The translations under genes were made by a program, and so were the position numbers. From Candidatus Freyrarchaeum guaymasense (GTDB lineage: Archaea; Asgardarchaeota; Jordarchaeia; Jordarchaeales; Freyrarchaeaceae), in NCBI GenBank assembly GCA_030587405.1, contig JAUQZD010000006.1, forward strand, positions 1-32,712: a stretch of 32,712 nucleotides of DNA, given 5' to 3'. Each line of letters opens with the position of its first letter. Position 1 is the first letter of the stretch. The notes under the pieces were generated by a model. That model saw only the letters and a list, made by a program, of their open reading frames with translations, did not search any database and had not been told where the DNA came from. Below are positions 23,105-31,320 of this stretch, piece after piece.

Positions 23105-23753
23105 TAATAGTGTTAAAGTATGCTGGTATTACGATGTAGGTTCCGTAAAGCGATGAATTTGTCGTGTTAAACATTAAAGTAAATGTGAACCGGATGAAGC
23201 GTTCATTGTAAAATACTTGTTGGCTGGTGTTTGAAGCTGAAATGATCTTGATCGGGGTTTCACCGAGTCCGATAGGCACGATCTGCCATGTCTGAGTTGA
23301 CGTATCGTACTCTACTAGTATTTTATATTCCGGCTCTTCCCCTGCCAGTATTCTTAGTGAGAAGGGTACAAGAGTTATCCCTACTTTGGATACGCTGCTA
23401 AGTTCGCTGGTGCCGCTATAAAGATCAACCGTGATGTTGAACTGTTGATTTTGCATTACTAGTATTTCGTGTGGAGGTAAGTTCTGTGCTGATGCATCGC
23501 TTACGTTCGCATCTATGTATATGTATGGATCATCGACTATGATCTCCGGGTCCAATGGCCTATTTATCCAGTTTAGAACATTGCCGTATGCGTCAAGGAC
23601 GTTTATTACCTCATATTTGTGTCTTCCATCTGCAATGTTCAGAGTTCCCGCGAAGACTACCTCATCATCGCTGTGGCTACACTTCGACAGGTCTAACGTG
23701 AAGTTTTCCGACCCGTCCTGTATTTTAGCATACGTGAACTCTGTTGTCCTTTG
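23082..23753 (-). pseudogene. surface glycoprotein gene, fragment 3: region after the TnpB insertion
   Basis: The frame is open from the element junction (QRTTEFTYAKIQDGSENFT) through DPEIIVDDPYIYIDANVSD to a stop after ISGSCMER at 23082. The apparent start at TTG 23555 is not real, since conserved-looking extracellular sequence continues upstream to the insertion. The text is beta-rich with several N-x-S/T sites, like the other fragments. One extra base near 23095 breaks the frame into fragment 4. If the TnpB element is removed, this fragment joins fragment 2 in frame at Tyr-Gln. Confidence 0.68.
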
Positions 23754-23757
23754 ACAC

Positions 23758-23777
23758 TCTCCCCGCTGAAGCGGGGA
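23758..23777 (-). repeat. right-end hairpin of the TnpB element
   Basis: The perfect inverted repeat CTCCCCGC / GCGGGGAG with loop TTCA lies just after the tnpB stop. In this family such a hairpin marks the right end and is part of the 3' scaffold of the guide RNA. Confidence 0.7.
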
Positions 23778-23790
23778 GATTCTGGGTTTG

Positions 23791-24822
23791 TCAGCTTGGC
23801 TTCATCCTACCCAGTTCGGGCTGTGTCAAGGCAGCCCCTGCTACGGAGACTAGCCCCGTAGCCCGCTTCAAGATGTTCATAGCTCCGTTGTAGTCCGCAT
23901 GACAGGAATAACCGCAGTTCGGGCATTTGAAGGAGCTTCCGACTCGGACTCCCTCTTCCCCACATTTATGACAGGGCTTAGAGGTGTTCTTCTCGCTTAT
24001 CTTGATGACTCTGATTCCAAGCCATTTAGCCTTGTATTCTATGAATTGGCTTAGCTTGTAGTATGGGAATCCGTTGTTGAGCTTCCTGTTGAACCTTCGA
24101 CCTTTAACATTTCTTCTTATTCCTTTAAGGTTTCCGAGAACGATCATGGAGTCGTTCTCTAAGGCTTCATTAACTATTGCTCTGCTTATCTTGTGGAGGA
24201 TGTCGTTGACCACCCTCCTCTCCTTATGTCCAACCTTCTTTATGGTTTTATACGCCTTTTTTAGAGCTAAAGACCTTCTGAGGCAGAAGTAGTGTCCTTT
24301 CACCTTTCTCAGTTCTTTCCCGTAGAACTTGGGTTTGGGGTTGTTGGAGTTGACTGTTGTGGCTATCCACCTTATGCCTAAGTCTATGGCTAAGACTGAT
24401 TTAGGGTTTCTCTCCTCGACCTTCCTCTCAACAGTTATATAAACAAACCACTCATCGCCCCTCCTTATGATTTTATCCTCTCTACAAACCATATCATCAG
24501 TTATAGGCTCATGGGTTTTTATGGGGACGTTTATTCCACCCCTAACTCCGTAGATTGGTATCTTAAGCCAGTATGGCGTCAGCTTGGTGTCGGCTCTATA
24601 AACATCTCTTCTGAGAATCATCGGGTATTCTTTGTTAGGCTTGACCCTGCCCTTAAGCCTTCTAAGAAGTCTCTCAGCCTGTTGCTTGGTTGCAGAATAC
24701 AACGGAACTGTCCTATCCCCTCTCAGATAGCATTGCCAATTCTCATACTCACGCCTCAAAAGCTCTTCCTTGCCCTTCCGAAGCTCAAGAATCTTAGCCT
24801 TAATTGTCTTCTTAACCTTCAT
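23791..24822 (-). CDS. tnpB: TnpB RNA-guided nuclease / IS605 OrfB, with altered RuvC-II residue
   Basis: TnpB is the RNA-guided DNA nuclease of IS200/IS605 elements and ancestor of Cas12. At 343 residues it is a compact version. RuvC-I is VLAIDLGIRW (Asp 147), RuvC-III is ADYNGAMNI (Asp 310), and the zinc ribbon is CHKC...CPNC (Cys 284, 287, 300, 303). RuvC-II reads IVLGNLKGI, where most TnpB proteins have Glu; Gly 230 (codon GGA, one base from GAA) takes its place. Glu 219 and Glu 222 lie just upstream and could substitute, as in TnpBs with rearranged catalytic sites. Otherwise the frame is intact from ATG 24822 to the stop. The structured 3' end probably encodes the omega RNA scaffold. Confidence 0.93.
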   Translation of the reverse strand: MKVKKTIKAKILELRKGKEELLRREYENWQCYLRGDRTVPLYSATKQQAERLLRRLKGRVKPNKEYPMILRRDVYRADTKLTPYWLKIPIYGVRGGINVPIKTHEPITDDMVCREDKIIRRGDEWFVYITVERKVEERNPKSVLAIDLGIRWIATTVNSNNPKPKFYGKELRKVKGHYFCLRRSLALKKAYKTIKKVGHKERRVVNDILHKISRAIVNEALENDSMIVLGNLKGIRRNVKGRRFNRKLNNGFPYYKLSQFIEYKAKWLGIRVIKISEKNTSKPCHKCGEEGVRVGSSFKCPNCGYSCHADYNGAMNILKRATGLVSVAGAALTQPELGRMKPS

Positions 24823-24877
24823 GGGCGACTCGCCTGAAACAAATATAAGGTTTCCGATATTTAAACTAAACGGCGAT

Positions 24878-25597
24878 TCATCCCCCCACTAAAGTGGGAG
24901 GCTTTCTCGCCGAGAATAGGTAACCTTCCATTACACTAAAGTTTCCCTGATCATATTTGAGAACTATCCACCTTTTATGTTCTTGATATGATGTTCCTGT
25001 GTCTATGGCGAATATGGCGTAGGTGAGTGGTGACGTGGCGTTTATTTTGATCCTGAATAGTTGCCCGTTTCTGACGTAGTGTATCGGATTTCCGTTTTCA
25101 TCTTCGAAGCTGACCGTGAAACCACCGACTTGCTCAAGTATTATCGTCCTGAAGGCTTTGAACATGTTCTTTGGGAGCCAGTTAAGGGAGCTTATCTTGA
25201 ACTCGTTACCTTCGCCGTCGTAGAGTACGGCGCTACAGTAGTACCGGCCTTTGGGGGCGGCCTCGGTGAAGTATCCTGTAATGTTAACTATGTAGCGGTC
25301 TCCCGTATGATCTTCGCTTTTACCGGTTATGATGAATGGTGCCCCGGCGGTACTGCCATTGAAAACTACCATGAAGCTCGTCTCTTCCCACTTATCGGAC
25401 GTGTAGTTGTACCCTACCCTAACGTAAACCTTCGCCCCAGCGATGCTACCGAATATTCCGACTCCGACGTATCCTGCAGTTAGTCCTATATCTGTGAAGA
25501 GTGATTTAGGCACTTCCACCGAGAAAACGTACGAGCAGCTCCTGTTAAGCGTCACCTCAGAATTCAATTGGCCGGATGGGGGGGATCTCGTCGCCAC
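24878..25597 (-). pseudogene. surface glycoprotein gene, fragment 2: region before the TnpB insertion
   Basis: The frame encodes beta-rich extracellular sequence with N-glycosylation sites (NRS, NYT, NGS, NIT, NAT), for example LTYAIFAIDTGTSYQEHK. Host sequence ends at ...SVMEGY, and the last 14 codons (LFSARKPPTLVGG) are read from the left end of the inserted element. The upstream start is not real: the frame joins fragment 1 if one C is removed from a run of seven near 25577. It lacks a signal peptide of its own. Confidence 0.7.
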
Positions 25598-25841
25598 TCG
25601 TCGCGTTGTAGATTCTCAGTATTGGAGAAGGACCAAAAACCCAAGAGTTGATCTCCCAGTGTGACTCGTTAACCACAGTATTGGTTAGCCTGTACCAGGT
25701 GACGTTCATGTTCGGCAAGTTCTGCTTGGTGTAGACTGGAGGCGGCAACTGTTGGCTAGCCGCCACGAACCCGGCGCTCGTAAGCATCACAGCGATCATC
25801 AGGCCAGCAAGAACCAGCGTTAACCATTTCCTCCCTTGCAA
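25557..25841 (-). pseudogene. surface glycoprotein gene, fragment 1: signal peptide and N-terminus
   Basis: A classic signal peptide opens the gene: QGRKWLTLVLAGLMIAVMLT followed by SAGFVAASQ. The chosen start is TTG 25841, with TGGAGGA six bases upstream; TTG 25859 is possible. The mature text (NMNVTWYRLTNTVVNESHWE) has N-glycosylation sites. The frame ends at 25557 after a C7 run puts it out of phase with fragment 2; removal of one C rejoins them (GDEIPP-SGQLNSEV). Two AT-rich TATA candidates lie between 25885 and 25906. Confidence 0.72.
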
Positions 25842-25859
25842 AAAAGTTCCTCCACTCAA

Positions 25860-26425
25860 AACCTTATTAATTTAATACATTCACTTTAAAAATGGGCATA
25901 TAAATAATCTTTCGGGTTAGGGCAACTGTTCTCCCTACTGCATCATTTTGTTTAAAACCACGTCCTTCTGCATCGGTTAAGGGATTCCCCATTCTTCGTC
26001 ATCGGTAGCACAGCTACCTCCAGAGTGGAATCATAAGGGCATCGGGCTTTAGCGGCATGGAGCTCTTTTTTAGTAAGGGGCTCCCTTTTCAAGGTTAGGA
26101 ATGGGCTGCGACGTTTCCACTTCCCTTAACATTGCATTCAGTACAATTTTATAAAAATGTCTTGAAGTATCTCTCATTAGCTTAGAGTCCCGGAACGGAC
26201 GCGTAGGAAAATGTATCCTAGGGTTTAACTTTGAATGGGAACACCTTCCGAAGCAATGTTTCCTCGCATATTAAGCCCTTACCCTTCAACCTGAGAGGAG
26301 TTTTTTTGACGGAAAGGTTTTAGTTTACTTTTACGTTTATTCTCATAGGGAAAACTGGAAGCTTCCAGTTTTGTTTGCACTTGCAGGATGAGGGGTTTCA
26401 TTTGGAGTTGGGTAATGGCGGTAGC
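25860..26425. other. 566-bp spacer between the surface-protein gene and serB
   Basis: No protein-like frame is visible on either strand. The left 50 bases hold the minus-strand promoter of the surface-protein gene (TTTATATGCC and TTTTTAAAGTG). Two perfect short hairpins stand out: GGTAGC-ACA-GCTACC (26004-26018) and GGAGC/GCTCC around a T-rich loop (about 26059-26084). They may belong to an untranslated RNA, but I recognise no family. The right part probably contains the serB promoter. Confidence 0.4.
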
Positions 26426-27616
26426 ATGGTGGTTGTCACGGCTATAGGCAGGGATCGCCCCGGGCTTGTAGCCGAGCTGACGAGTATTATTGCAGAGGTT
26501 AACGGCAACATCGTGGACATCGAAGAAAGCGTTATGAGAGGCCTTTTCACCATGTTTATGATCGTCGACCTCAGCGAAGCAACTGCTTCCCCGGAGGAGC
26601 TAAAGGAGCGTTTAGTTGGGAAAGGGAGAGAGGTGGGGCTTCAGGTCAGCATTGAACCGTACGTTCCGGGGAGAAGGAAAGCTGACAAGCAGTTTGTTTT
26701 AATAAACGTCCTCGGGAAGGACAGGCCAGGGATAGTTGCCGCTATATCCTCTCTTCTCAGAGGCTACAACGTTAACATCGAGAAGATCCGGATGATTGCC
26801 CGTGGGGAAATGTTCGCTATGGAGATGCTCGCCGACATAAGCGATCTTGACGGTGACTTAGAAGCGGTGAAGCGTGAGCTCAAGAGGACGTGTGAGGGGA
26901 TGGGGTTAAGTGCGGTCGTCCAGAGAGAAGACGTTTTCGGTAGGTTTAAGAGGCTTGTAGTGTTCGACATGGATTCAACGCTGGTGGAGCAGGAGATAAT
27001 AGACGAGATCGCTAAGGCTGCAGGGGTAGGCGAGGAAGTCCACGAAATAACTAGGAGGGCGATGGAGGGGGAAATAGACTTTAAGGAAGCTTTAAGGATG
27101 AGGGTTAAGCTTCTTGCAGGCATCAGGGTGGAGGAACTTGAGAAGATAGCTCGGAACATGCGTCTAACTCCTGGAGCTAGAGAGCTGATTCAAGCATTGA
27201 AGGCCATGGGGTGCAAGGTTGCCTTGATAAGCGGGGGCTTCACCTACTTCACGGACAAGCTCAAGGAAATGCTCGGCTTAGACTACGCGTTCGGAAACAA
27301 GCTCATAATCAAAAATGGAGTGTTAACAGGGGAAGTTGAAGAGCCAATAATAGATGCCGAGAGGAAAGCGGAAATAATAGAGTGGATCGCTGAAAACGAG
27401 GGCATAGGTAAGGACGAAATAGTTGCCATTGGGGACGGAGCGAACGACAGGTTCATGCTTAAAAATGTCGGCCTCGGCATAGCCTTCAACGCCAAAGAAA
27501 TCCTTAAGCAAGTAGCCGATGGCGTGATAAGCGAGAAAAACCTGTTAAGCATACTCTACGCTCTCGGCATCCCCCAGCAAAACATCGAAAAGTACACCAA
27601 GCAAAACAGCAAATAA
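26426..27616 (+). CDS. serB: phosphoserine phosphatase with two ACT domains
   Basis: SerB hydrolyses O-phosphoserine in the last step of serine synthesis. Two N-terminal ACT-like domains (about 1-80 and 88-165) each contain the ligand-loop text GRDRPGLVAEL or GKDRPGIVAAI, the likely site of serine feedback. The HAD domain follows: FDMDSTLVEQEIIDE (nucleophile Asp, with the Glu typical of SerB), LISGGFTYF (motif II), and AIGDGANDRFMLKNVGLGIAF (motif IV). Length from ATG 26426 is 396 residues. TTG codons at 26375 and 26402 are alternatives, the latter with GAGGGG upstream. It stands alone. Confidence 0.94.
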   Translation: MVVVTAIGRDRPGLVAELTSIIAEVNGNIVDIEESVMRGLFTMFMIVDLSEATASPEELKERLVGKGREVGLQVSIEPYVPGRRKADKQFVLINVLGKDRPGIVAAISSLLRGYNVNIEKIRMIARGEMFAMEMLADISDLDGDLEAVKRELKRTCEGMGLSAVVQREDVFGRFKRLVVFDMDSTLVEQEIIDEIAKAAGVGEEVHEITRRAMEGEIDFKEALRMRVKLLAGIRVEELEKIARNMRLTPGARELIQALKAMGCKVALISGGFTYFTDKLKEMLGLDYAFGNKLIIKNGVLTGEVEEPIIDAERKAEIIEWIAENEGIGKDEIVAIGDGANDRFMLKNVGLGIAFNAKEILKQVADGVISEKNLLSILYALGIPQQNIEKYTKQNSK

Positions 27617-28263
27617 ACGATGACTAACCCGAGCTTTCAGCTCCACCCGATTTCAGGCTTCCTGCCTATACATTAAAGCTTCAAGGAGTTCAGGTGGAGG
27701 AAAGTTGTGCATAGAACCAGTCAGCCTCACATCACCCCCGTCCCTGTACGCTTATACAATCAAGGATTTAACCGTTCTGGCTCTCCGCTGCTTTTATGGC
27801 TTTTGATGTATGTGTGGCTGGGAGCCTTCCCGTCTCGGGTTTCATCGGCGGGCTTTCGCGGGGAACGGGGCTCCCCACATTCATCTTTTTAACAGCTCCC
27901 GCCCATTCAGGCTTAATTTTCCCCACATATCGGGCATGTGCGAGAAGCTCCATGCACATGAAAACACATAAAAATGTTACGAATACAACATTATATGTTA
28001 CTGCCCTCCTCGAGGAGGACTGGAAGTTAGGCACCCTCTAGTTAAAGGATCGTTACCCCTCCTTTCTGGAATCGTCGGTGAGCTACCTTATTCTCGCCGA
28101 TAAAACGCCTTCCAGCCTTTGCAGACCGGCTTGCTTCGGGGGTTTAATGACTCGCCTCTCTTATATGATGGGCTTTCCGTAACGATCTCTGTTTGCCCTT
28201 CCAAAGAGGATGCTGCTTAAAATCTTGATTCTTAAGGGAGGTCTAAGGAGAAAAGGATTTAAG
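27617..28263. other. spacer with GC-rich folds; possible insertion-element remnant
   Basis: About 650 bases hold no confident gene. A minus-strand frame (27768-28034) ends in Pro/Lys-rich text (GSPVPRESPPMKPETGRLPA) that recalls tails of archaeal TnpB proteins, though no catalytic region precedes it. GGGAGCC and GGCTCCC (27819-27825 with 27869-27875) can pair around a GC-rich block, and CCTCCTCGAGGAGG (28005-28018) is a perfect palindrome like an IS605-type end. Together these suggest a decayed right end of a second element. An untranslated RNA is the alternative. The last 60 bases include the thioredoxin promoter and leader. Confidence 0.35.
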
Positions 28264-28740
28264 ATGTCGGCTTCTCACCTTGAGTTGATAAGTTCCACCT
28301 TAGGGGGGTTCTATTTGTCCGACAAAGGCGTATTTGAAGAGGACGAAGAGTTGAGGCGCATAAAAGAGAAAAAGCTCAGGGAGCTAATGAAGAGGGCTTC
28401 AAACCCAGACGTGCCAAAAGGGATCGTCATACTTGACGAGGAAAAGTTCGACGAATTCGTGTCTAACTCCCCTGTCCCCGTGTTAATAGACTTTTTCGCC
28501 GTTTGGTGTCCTCCTTGCAGGGTGATGGAGCCTATAATCGAGAAGCTTTCTGAGGAGTTCGCCGGAAAGGTTGCTTTCGGCAAAGTTAACGTGGACGAGA
28601 ACATGGGGTTAGCTGCTAGGTTCGGAATATCAGCCGTTCCAACCTTCATGATATTCAAGGACGGGAAAGTGCTTGGACAGGTGATAGGCGCCAGGGACTA
28701 CGAGTCTTTCAAGGAAATCCTAGAAAAAGTCACTAAGTGA
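28264..28740 (+). CDS. thioredoxin with N-terminal helical extension
   Basis: The core (about residues 55-158) is a thioredoxin fold with active site FFAVWCPPCRVMEP (Cys 82 and 85) and the cis-proline loop ISAVPTFMIF. WCPPC differs from the common WCGPC and tends to shift redox potential. About 50 residues precede it, with a Lys/Glu-rich helix (ELRRIKEKKLRELMKRA) often seen in archaeal thioredoxins. ATG 28264 is chosen, with AGGATTT near it and GGAGG further up; ATG 28210 would add residues without family character. The next HAD gene starts within the stop (GTGA), so the two are coupled. Confidence 0.93.
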   Translation: MSASHLELISSTLGGFYLSDKGVFEEDEELRRIKEKKLRELMKRASNPDVPKGIVILDEEKFDEFVSNSPVPVLIDFFAVWCPPCRVMEPIIEKLSEEFAGKVAFGKVNVDENMGLAARFGISAVPTFMIFKDGKVLGQVIGARDYESFKEILEKVTK

Positions 28741-29519
28741 ACGACGTCCTGAAGGCTGAGCGCTTGAGGGGAGTCGCCCACCTTATCGTATCAAGAAGGG
28801 CTGTCGTCTTCGACTGTGACGGAACCCTCGTCAAATTAACAATAGATCCCGTCTCAACACGGAAGGCGGCCATAGACATTCTGGAAAAGCATGGCGTGCC
28901 GAGTCGCATACTATCCATAAATGACCCTATACTCTTAACTATTAAGAAGGGAATAGGTTACCTTAGGCTGAGAGGCGAACCATCCGCCACCGTGCTGTCC
29001 GAGGTTGACAGAGTAGTTGAAGTTTTCGAGATGAAGGCAGCTAGAGAAACTAGCCTCCTCCCCGGAGCCGTGGAGCTCCTTTCATGCCTACGCAGGCTAG
29101 GCTTCAAGCTCGGCCTTTTCACCCTTAACAAGAGGTCCGTAATGGAATATATTCTCGAAAGGTTTAACCTTAATGGGTTCTTCGACGCGATGGCTGCTAG
29201 GGACGACGTCCCGGCACCGAAACCGGATAAGCGACACTTGGAAGAGGTTTTCCTTAAGCTCTCGGTTAAGCCGAGAGACGTAGTTGTGGTGGGGGATCAC
29301 CCAGTTGACGCCCTCTGCGCCCTGAGAGCTGGGGCAACTCCGATAGGAGTCCTCTCGTCCGGGCGGCAGAGAGAAGACTTCGAGAAATGCGGTGTCCAAT
29401 ACGTTGTTAAGAGTGTCGCTGAGATCCTGGCCGAACTGAAGTGCTACCTTGCCTTAAGCCGCCCTCACCGGCTTCGAGTTAACATATCTGAAACGCCTTG
29501 CCTCGCTGACCATAGCTAG
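28737..29519 (+). CDS. HAD-superfamily phosphatase
   Basis: This is a Mg-dependent HAD phosphohydrolase, like the one at 5342. Motif I is VFDCDGTLVKL (Asp 26 and 28), motif II is GLFTLNKRS, the motif III lysine is in VPAPKPDKRHLEEVF, and motif IV is VVGDHPVDALCALRAG. The arrangement fits phosphoglycolate phosphatase-like enzymes; the substrate is unknown. GTG 28737 overlaps the thioredoxin stop by four bases. The last 22 codons lie over the end of the convergent URO-D-like gene and form a tail (CYLALSRPHRLRVNI) beyond the normal HAD end. Confidence 0.9.
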   Translation: MNDVLKAERLRGVAHLIVSRRAVVFDCDGTLVKLTIDPVSTRKAAIDILEKHGVPSRILSINDPILLTIKKGIGYLRLRGEPSATVLSEVDRVVEVFEMKAARETSLLPGAVELLSCLRRLGFKLGLFTLNKRSVMEYILERFNLNGFFDAMAARDDVPAPKPDKRHLEEVFLKLSVKPRDVVVVGDHPVDALCALRAGATPIGVLSSGRQREDFEKCGVQYVVKSVAEILAELKCYLALSRPHRLRVNISETPCLADHS

Positions 29520-30530
29520 GATGTTCTCCACCTTACAAGCCTTGTGTAAGCTGTTGCTGGATGAAAGAATGTACCCTCCCCCTTCCCCTGCTTTTTTTAT
29601 GGTCTCCGATACTGCCTCCGCTACCTCCCTAGGGGTTCCAAGGGGGAGCAACACGTCACAATCTATGTTTCCTACGAGAACCAGCCTGTCCCCATATTTT
29701 TCCTTCACCCAGCCTATGTCCACTCCAGCCGCCGGCTCCAAGGAGTGAACCCCATCCACTCCCGCCTCCAAGAGAAGCGGTAAAAGAGGGGTTATGTACC
29801 CGTCCGAATGGTGGATGACTTTAACTCCCCTCTTTTTGAAGGCGGAAACTTCTCTTTTCAGAATGGGAAGGATGAGTTTTTTAAACGTGCTTGGAGAGAA
29901 GAATGGGCCGGACTTGTAGGCGTAATCGTCAGCCAATATTAGAGCGTCAACCCCCATCTCGATCTCTATTTTCCCAACTTCAACCCAGTACGCGGAAACC
30001 TTCTCCATATGCCTAACGGCAAATGAAGGATTAAGGTGTAGGTCTGCGAGAAAACGTTCATGCGTCCTTCCCAGAGCCGCCCTCTCGAAAGGCCCCCCGA
30101 CGAAGCCGACGACCGCAAGGTCCCCTCTCATCTCGATGACACGTTTAACGTTGATGTAGCGTTCAGGAACGTTTGGGTCAGGCCAACTCCAAGACTCAAA
30201 GTCCTCCTCTGTGAGGATGACGCCTCCAGCATACCACTTCGTTCCGTCCTCGGTGAAAACACGCCTCCTCCCCCATTCATCTATGTACCCCCGCCTTCCC
30301 TTATCATCTTTAAAGTACTCTACCGGGAAGGTTTCAGGCCAAGCTGTCACGGCGTCTAAGCCAAGCTTCCTGTAGCACTCCACTTCAAGCTCTAAGCTAT
30401 AGGAGTCTACTCCCATTATCTTGGTTACTACCTCAGCGTCCATCCCCATGTCATAAATGGGGATCATGTCCGGAACTCCATGGTCTAAAGCTGTCAGGAA
30501 CCGTTCTCTCGCTTTCAAACAGTCCACCAA
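29454..30530 (-). CDS. uroporphyrinogen decarboxylase-like (URO-D superfamily) protein
   Basis: The TIM-barrel protein belongs to the URO-D/methyltransferase superfamily: N-terminal RFLTALDHGVPDMIPIYD, central DALILADDYAYKSGPFFSPS, VKVIHHSDGYITPLLPLLLE, and GVHSLEPAAGVDIGWVKEKY followed by LVGNIDCDVLLPLGTPREV. Related archaeal proteins are methylcobamide:CoM methyltransferases (MtaA/MtbA) or O-demethylation methyltransferases. The zinc H-x-C group of MtaA is not seen: here HHSDG, so I do not assign that activity. True UroD for haem synthesis is also unlikely given the partial match. It starts at TTG 30530 or GTG 30527. The convergent 66-bp overlap with the HAD gene is notable. Confidence 0.85.
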   Translation of the reverse strand: MVDCLKARERFLTALDHGVPDMIPIYDMGMDAEVVTKIMGVDSYSLELEVECYRKLGLDAVTAWPETFPVEYFKDDKGRRGYIDEWGRRRVFTEDGTKWYAGGVILTEEDFESWSWPDPNVPERYINVKRVIEMRGDLAVVGFVGGPFERAALGRTHERFLADLHLNPSFAVRHMEKVSAYWVEVGKIEIEMGVDALILADDYAYKSGPFFSPSTFKKLILPILKREVSAFKKRGVKVIHHSDGYITPLLPLLLEAGVDGVHSLEPAAGVDIGWVKEKYGDRLVLVGNIDCDVLLPLGTPREVAEAVSETIKKAGEGGGYILSSSNSLHKACKVENILAMVSEARRFRYVNSKPVRAA

Positions 30531-30579
30531 GAATCTTTAAGGAAATGAGTAATAAAAAGTTAAAGAGAAATTTAGACAT

Positions 30580-30593
30580 CCCCTTTAAAGGGG
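30580..30593. promoter_or_regulatory. 14-bp perfect palindrome in the divergent URO-D / phosphoesterase spacer
   Basis: CCCCTTTAAAGGGG is centred in the 70-bp gap between divergent genes and contains a TTTAAA core. Its right arm is also the ribosome site (GGGGGAT) of the phosphoesterase gene at 30601, so it may be an operator or an RNA hairpin that hides the site. Confidence 0.45.
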
Positions 30594-30600
30594 GATACCG

Positions 30601-31320
30601 TTGAGCTTAAGGGTGGCTGCAGTTGGCGACATTCATTCTCCACGCTACCTTGACCTTTTCATCAAAGCAATGAGCGGGCTTCCCCGCGTCGACGTCTTCC
30701 TGTTGGTGGGTGACGTCGTACTGAAGGGGAAAATAGAAGAGCTCCCGAAGGTCTTAGACATCGTAGAGAGGAATACTAATTGCCCCATCGTCGCATGTTT
30801 TGGAAACGAGGAGTACGAAGATCTCCACGATGAAATAAGAAGGCTGTGTGAGGGACGGGCTACGTTCCTCGAAGAGGAAATATACGTCCTTCAAGTCGGA
30901 GATGTCACCCTCGGAATAGTAGGTTCTAAGGGGTCGCTTGACAGGCCAACATGGTGGCAAGCTAGGAACATCCCTAACATAAGGAAAATATACGCTGAAA
31001 GGGTGAAGAAGGTAGCCGACCTCGTGTCAAGGTTAAAGACAACGTACAAGTGCCTGATGATCCATTACGCTCCATCATACTGCAATTTGGAGGGTGAGAA
31101 GCCGTCAGCTTACCCCGAACTCGGATCGAAGAAGTTTGAACCTATCATAAAGAAGAGCGATCTTGACTTCGTCGTTCATGGACATGCTCACAAGGGGAAA
31201 GCCTTCTGCGAAGTCGGCGATGTCCCGGTTTTTAACGTGGCATTACCGGCCACGAAGAAAATAACAATAATAGACCTTCCATTGAAGGGGGAAACCCGCC
31301 TAGACATGTTCTTTAGATGA
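30601..31320 (+). CDS. calcineurin-like metallophosphoesterase
   Basis: This is a dinuclear metal phosphoesterase. Motifs in order: VGDIHS (Asp 10, His 12), LLVGDVV (Asp 38), CFGNEEY (Asn 69, with Glu where GNHE has His), LMIHYAPS, and VHGHAHKG. Length is 239 residues. Relatives act on phosphodiesters, nucleotides or nucleic acids; the substrate is not evident. TTG 30601 has GGGGGAT at good spacing, in the arm of a palindrome. The 3' end overlaps the convergent radical SAM gene by eight bases. The His to Glu change in the GNHE motif occurs in some family branches and may affect catalysis. Confidence 0.92.
   Translation: MSLRVAAVGDIHSPRYLDLFIKAMSGLPRVDVFLLVGDVVLKGKIEELPKVLDIVERNTNCPIVACFGNEEYEDLHDEIRRLCEGRATFLEEEIYVLQVGDVTLGIVGSKGSLDRPTWWQARNIPNIRKIYAERVKKVADLVSRLKTTYKCLMIHYAPSYCNLEGEKPSAYPELGSKKFEPIIKKSDLDFVVHGHAHKGKAFCEVGDVPVFNVALPATKKITIIDLPLKGETRLDMFFR

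Larger units (their letters stand above)
23754..24919 (-). mobile_element. TnpB-only IS200/IS605-family element
   Basis: The element is about 1166 bp and is inserted in the surface-protein gene. Its left end (minus strand) follows TTAC, the IS608-type target, and includes the imperfect hairpin CCTCCCAC-TTTA-GTGGGGGG near 24880-24899. Its right end has CTCCCCGC-TTCA-GCGGGGAG (23758-23777). No tnpA transposase gene is inside, so movement would need one in trans. Taking the element out between TTAC and CAAAGG joins the host frame as ...MEGY-QRTTEF..., which fixes the ends to within a base or two. There is no target duplication, as expected for this family. Confidence 0.85.

Noticed and set aside
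29454..30530. Assigning the URO-D-like protein as MtaA or as haem-pathway UroD
   Set aside because: The MtaA zinc H-x-C group is replaced by HHSDG, and no other haem or methanol-pathway genes are in view.
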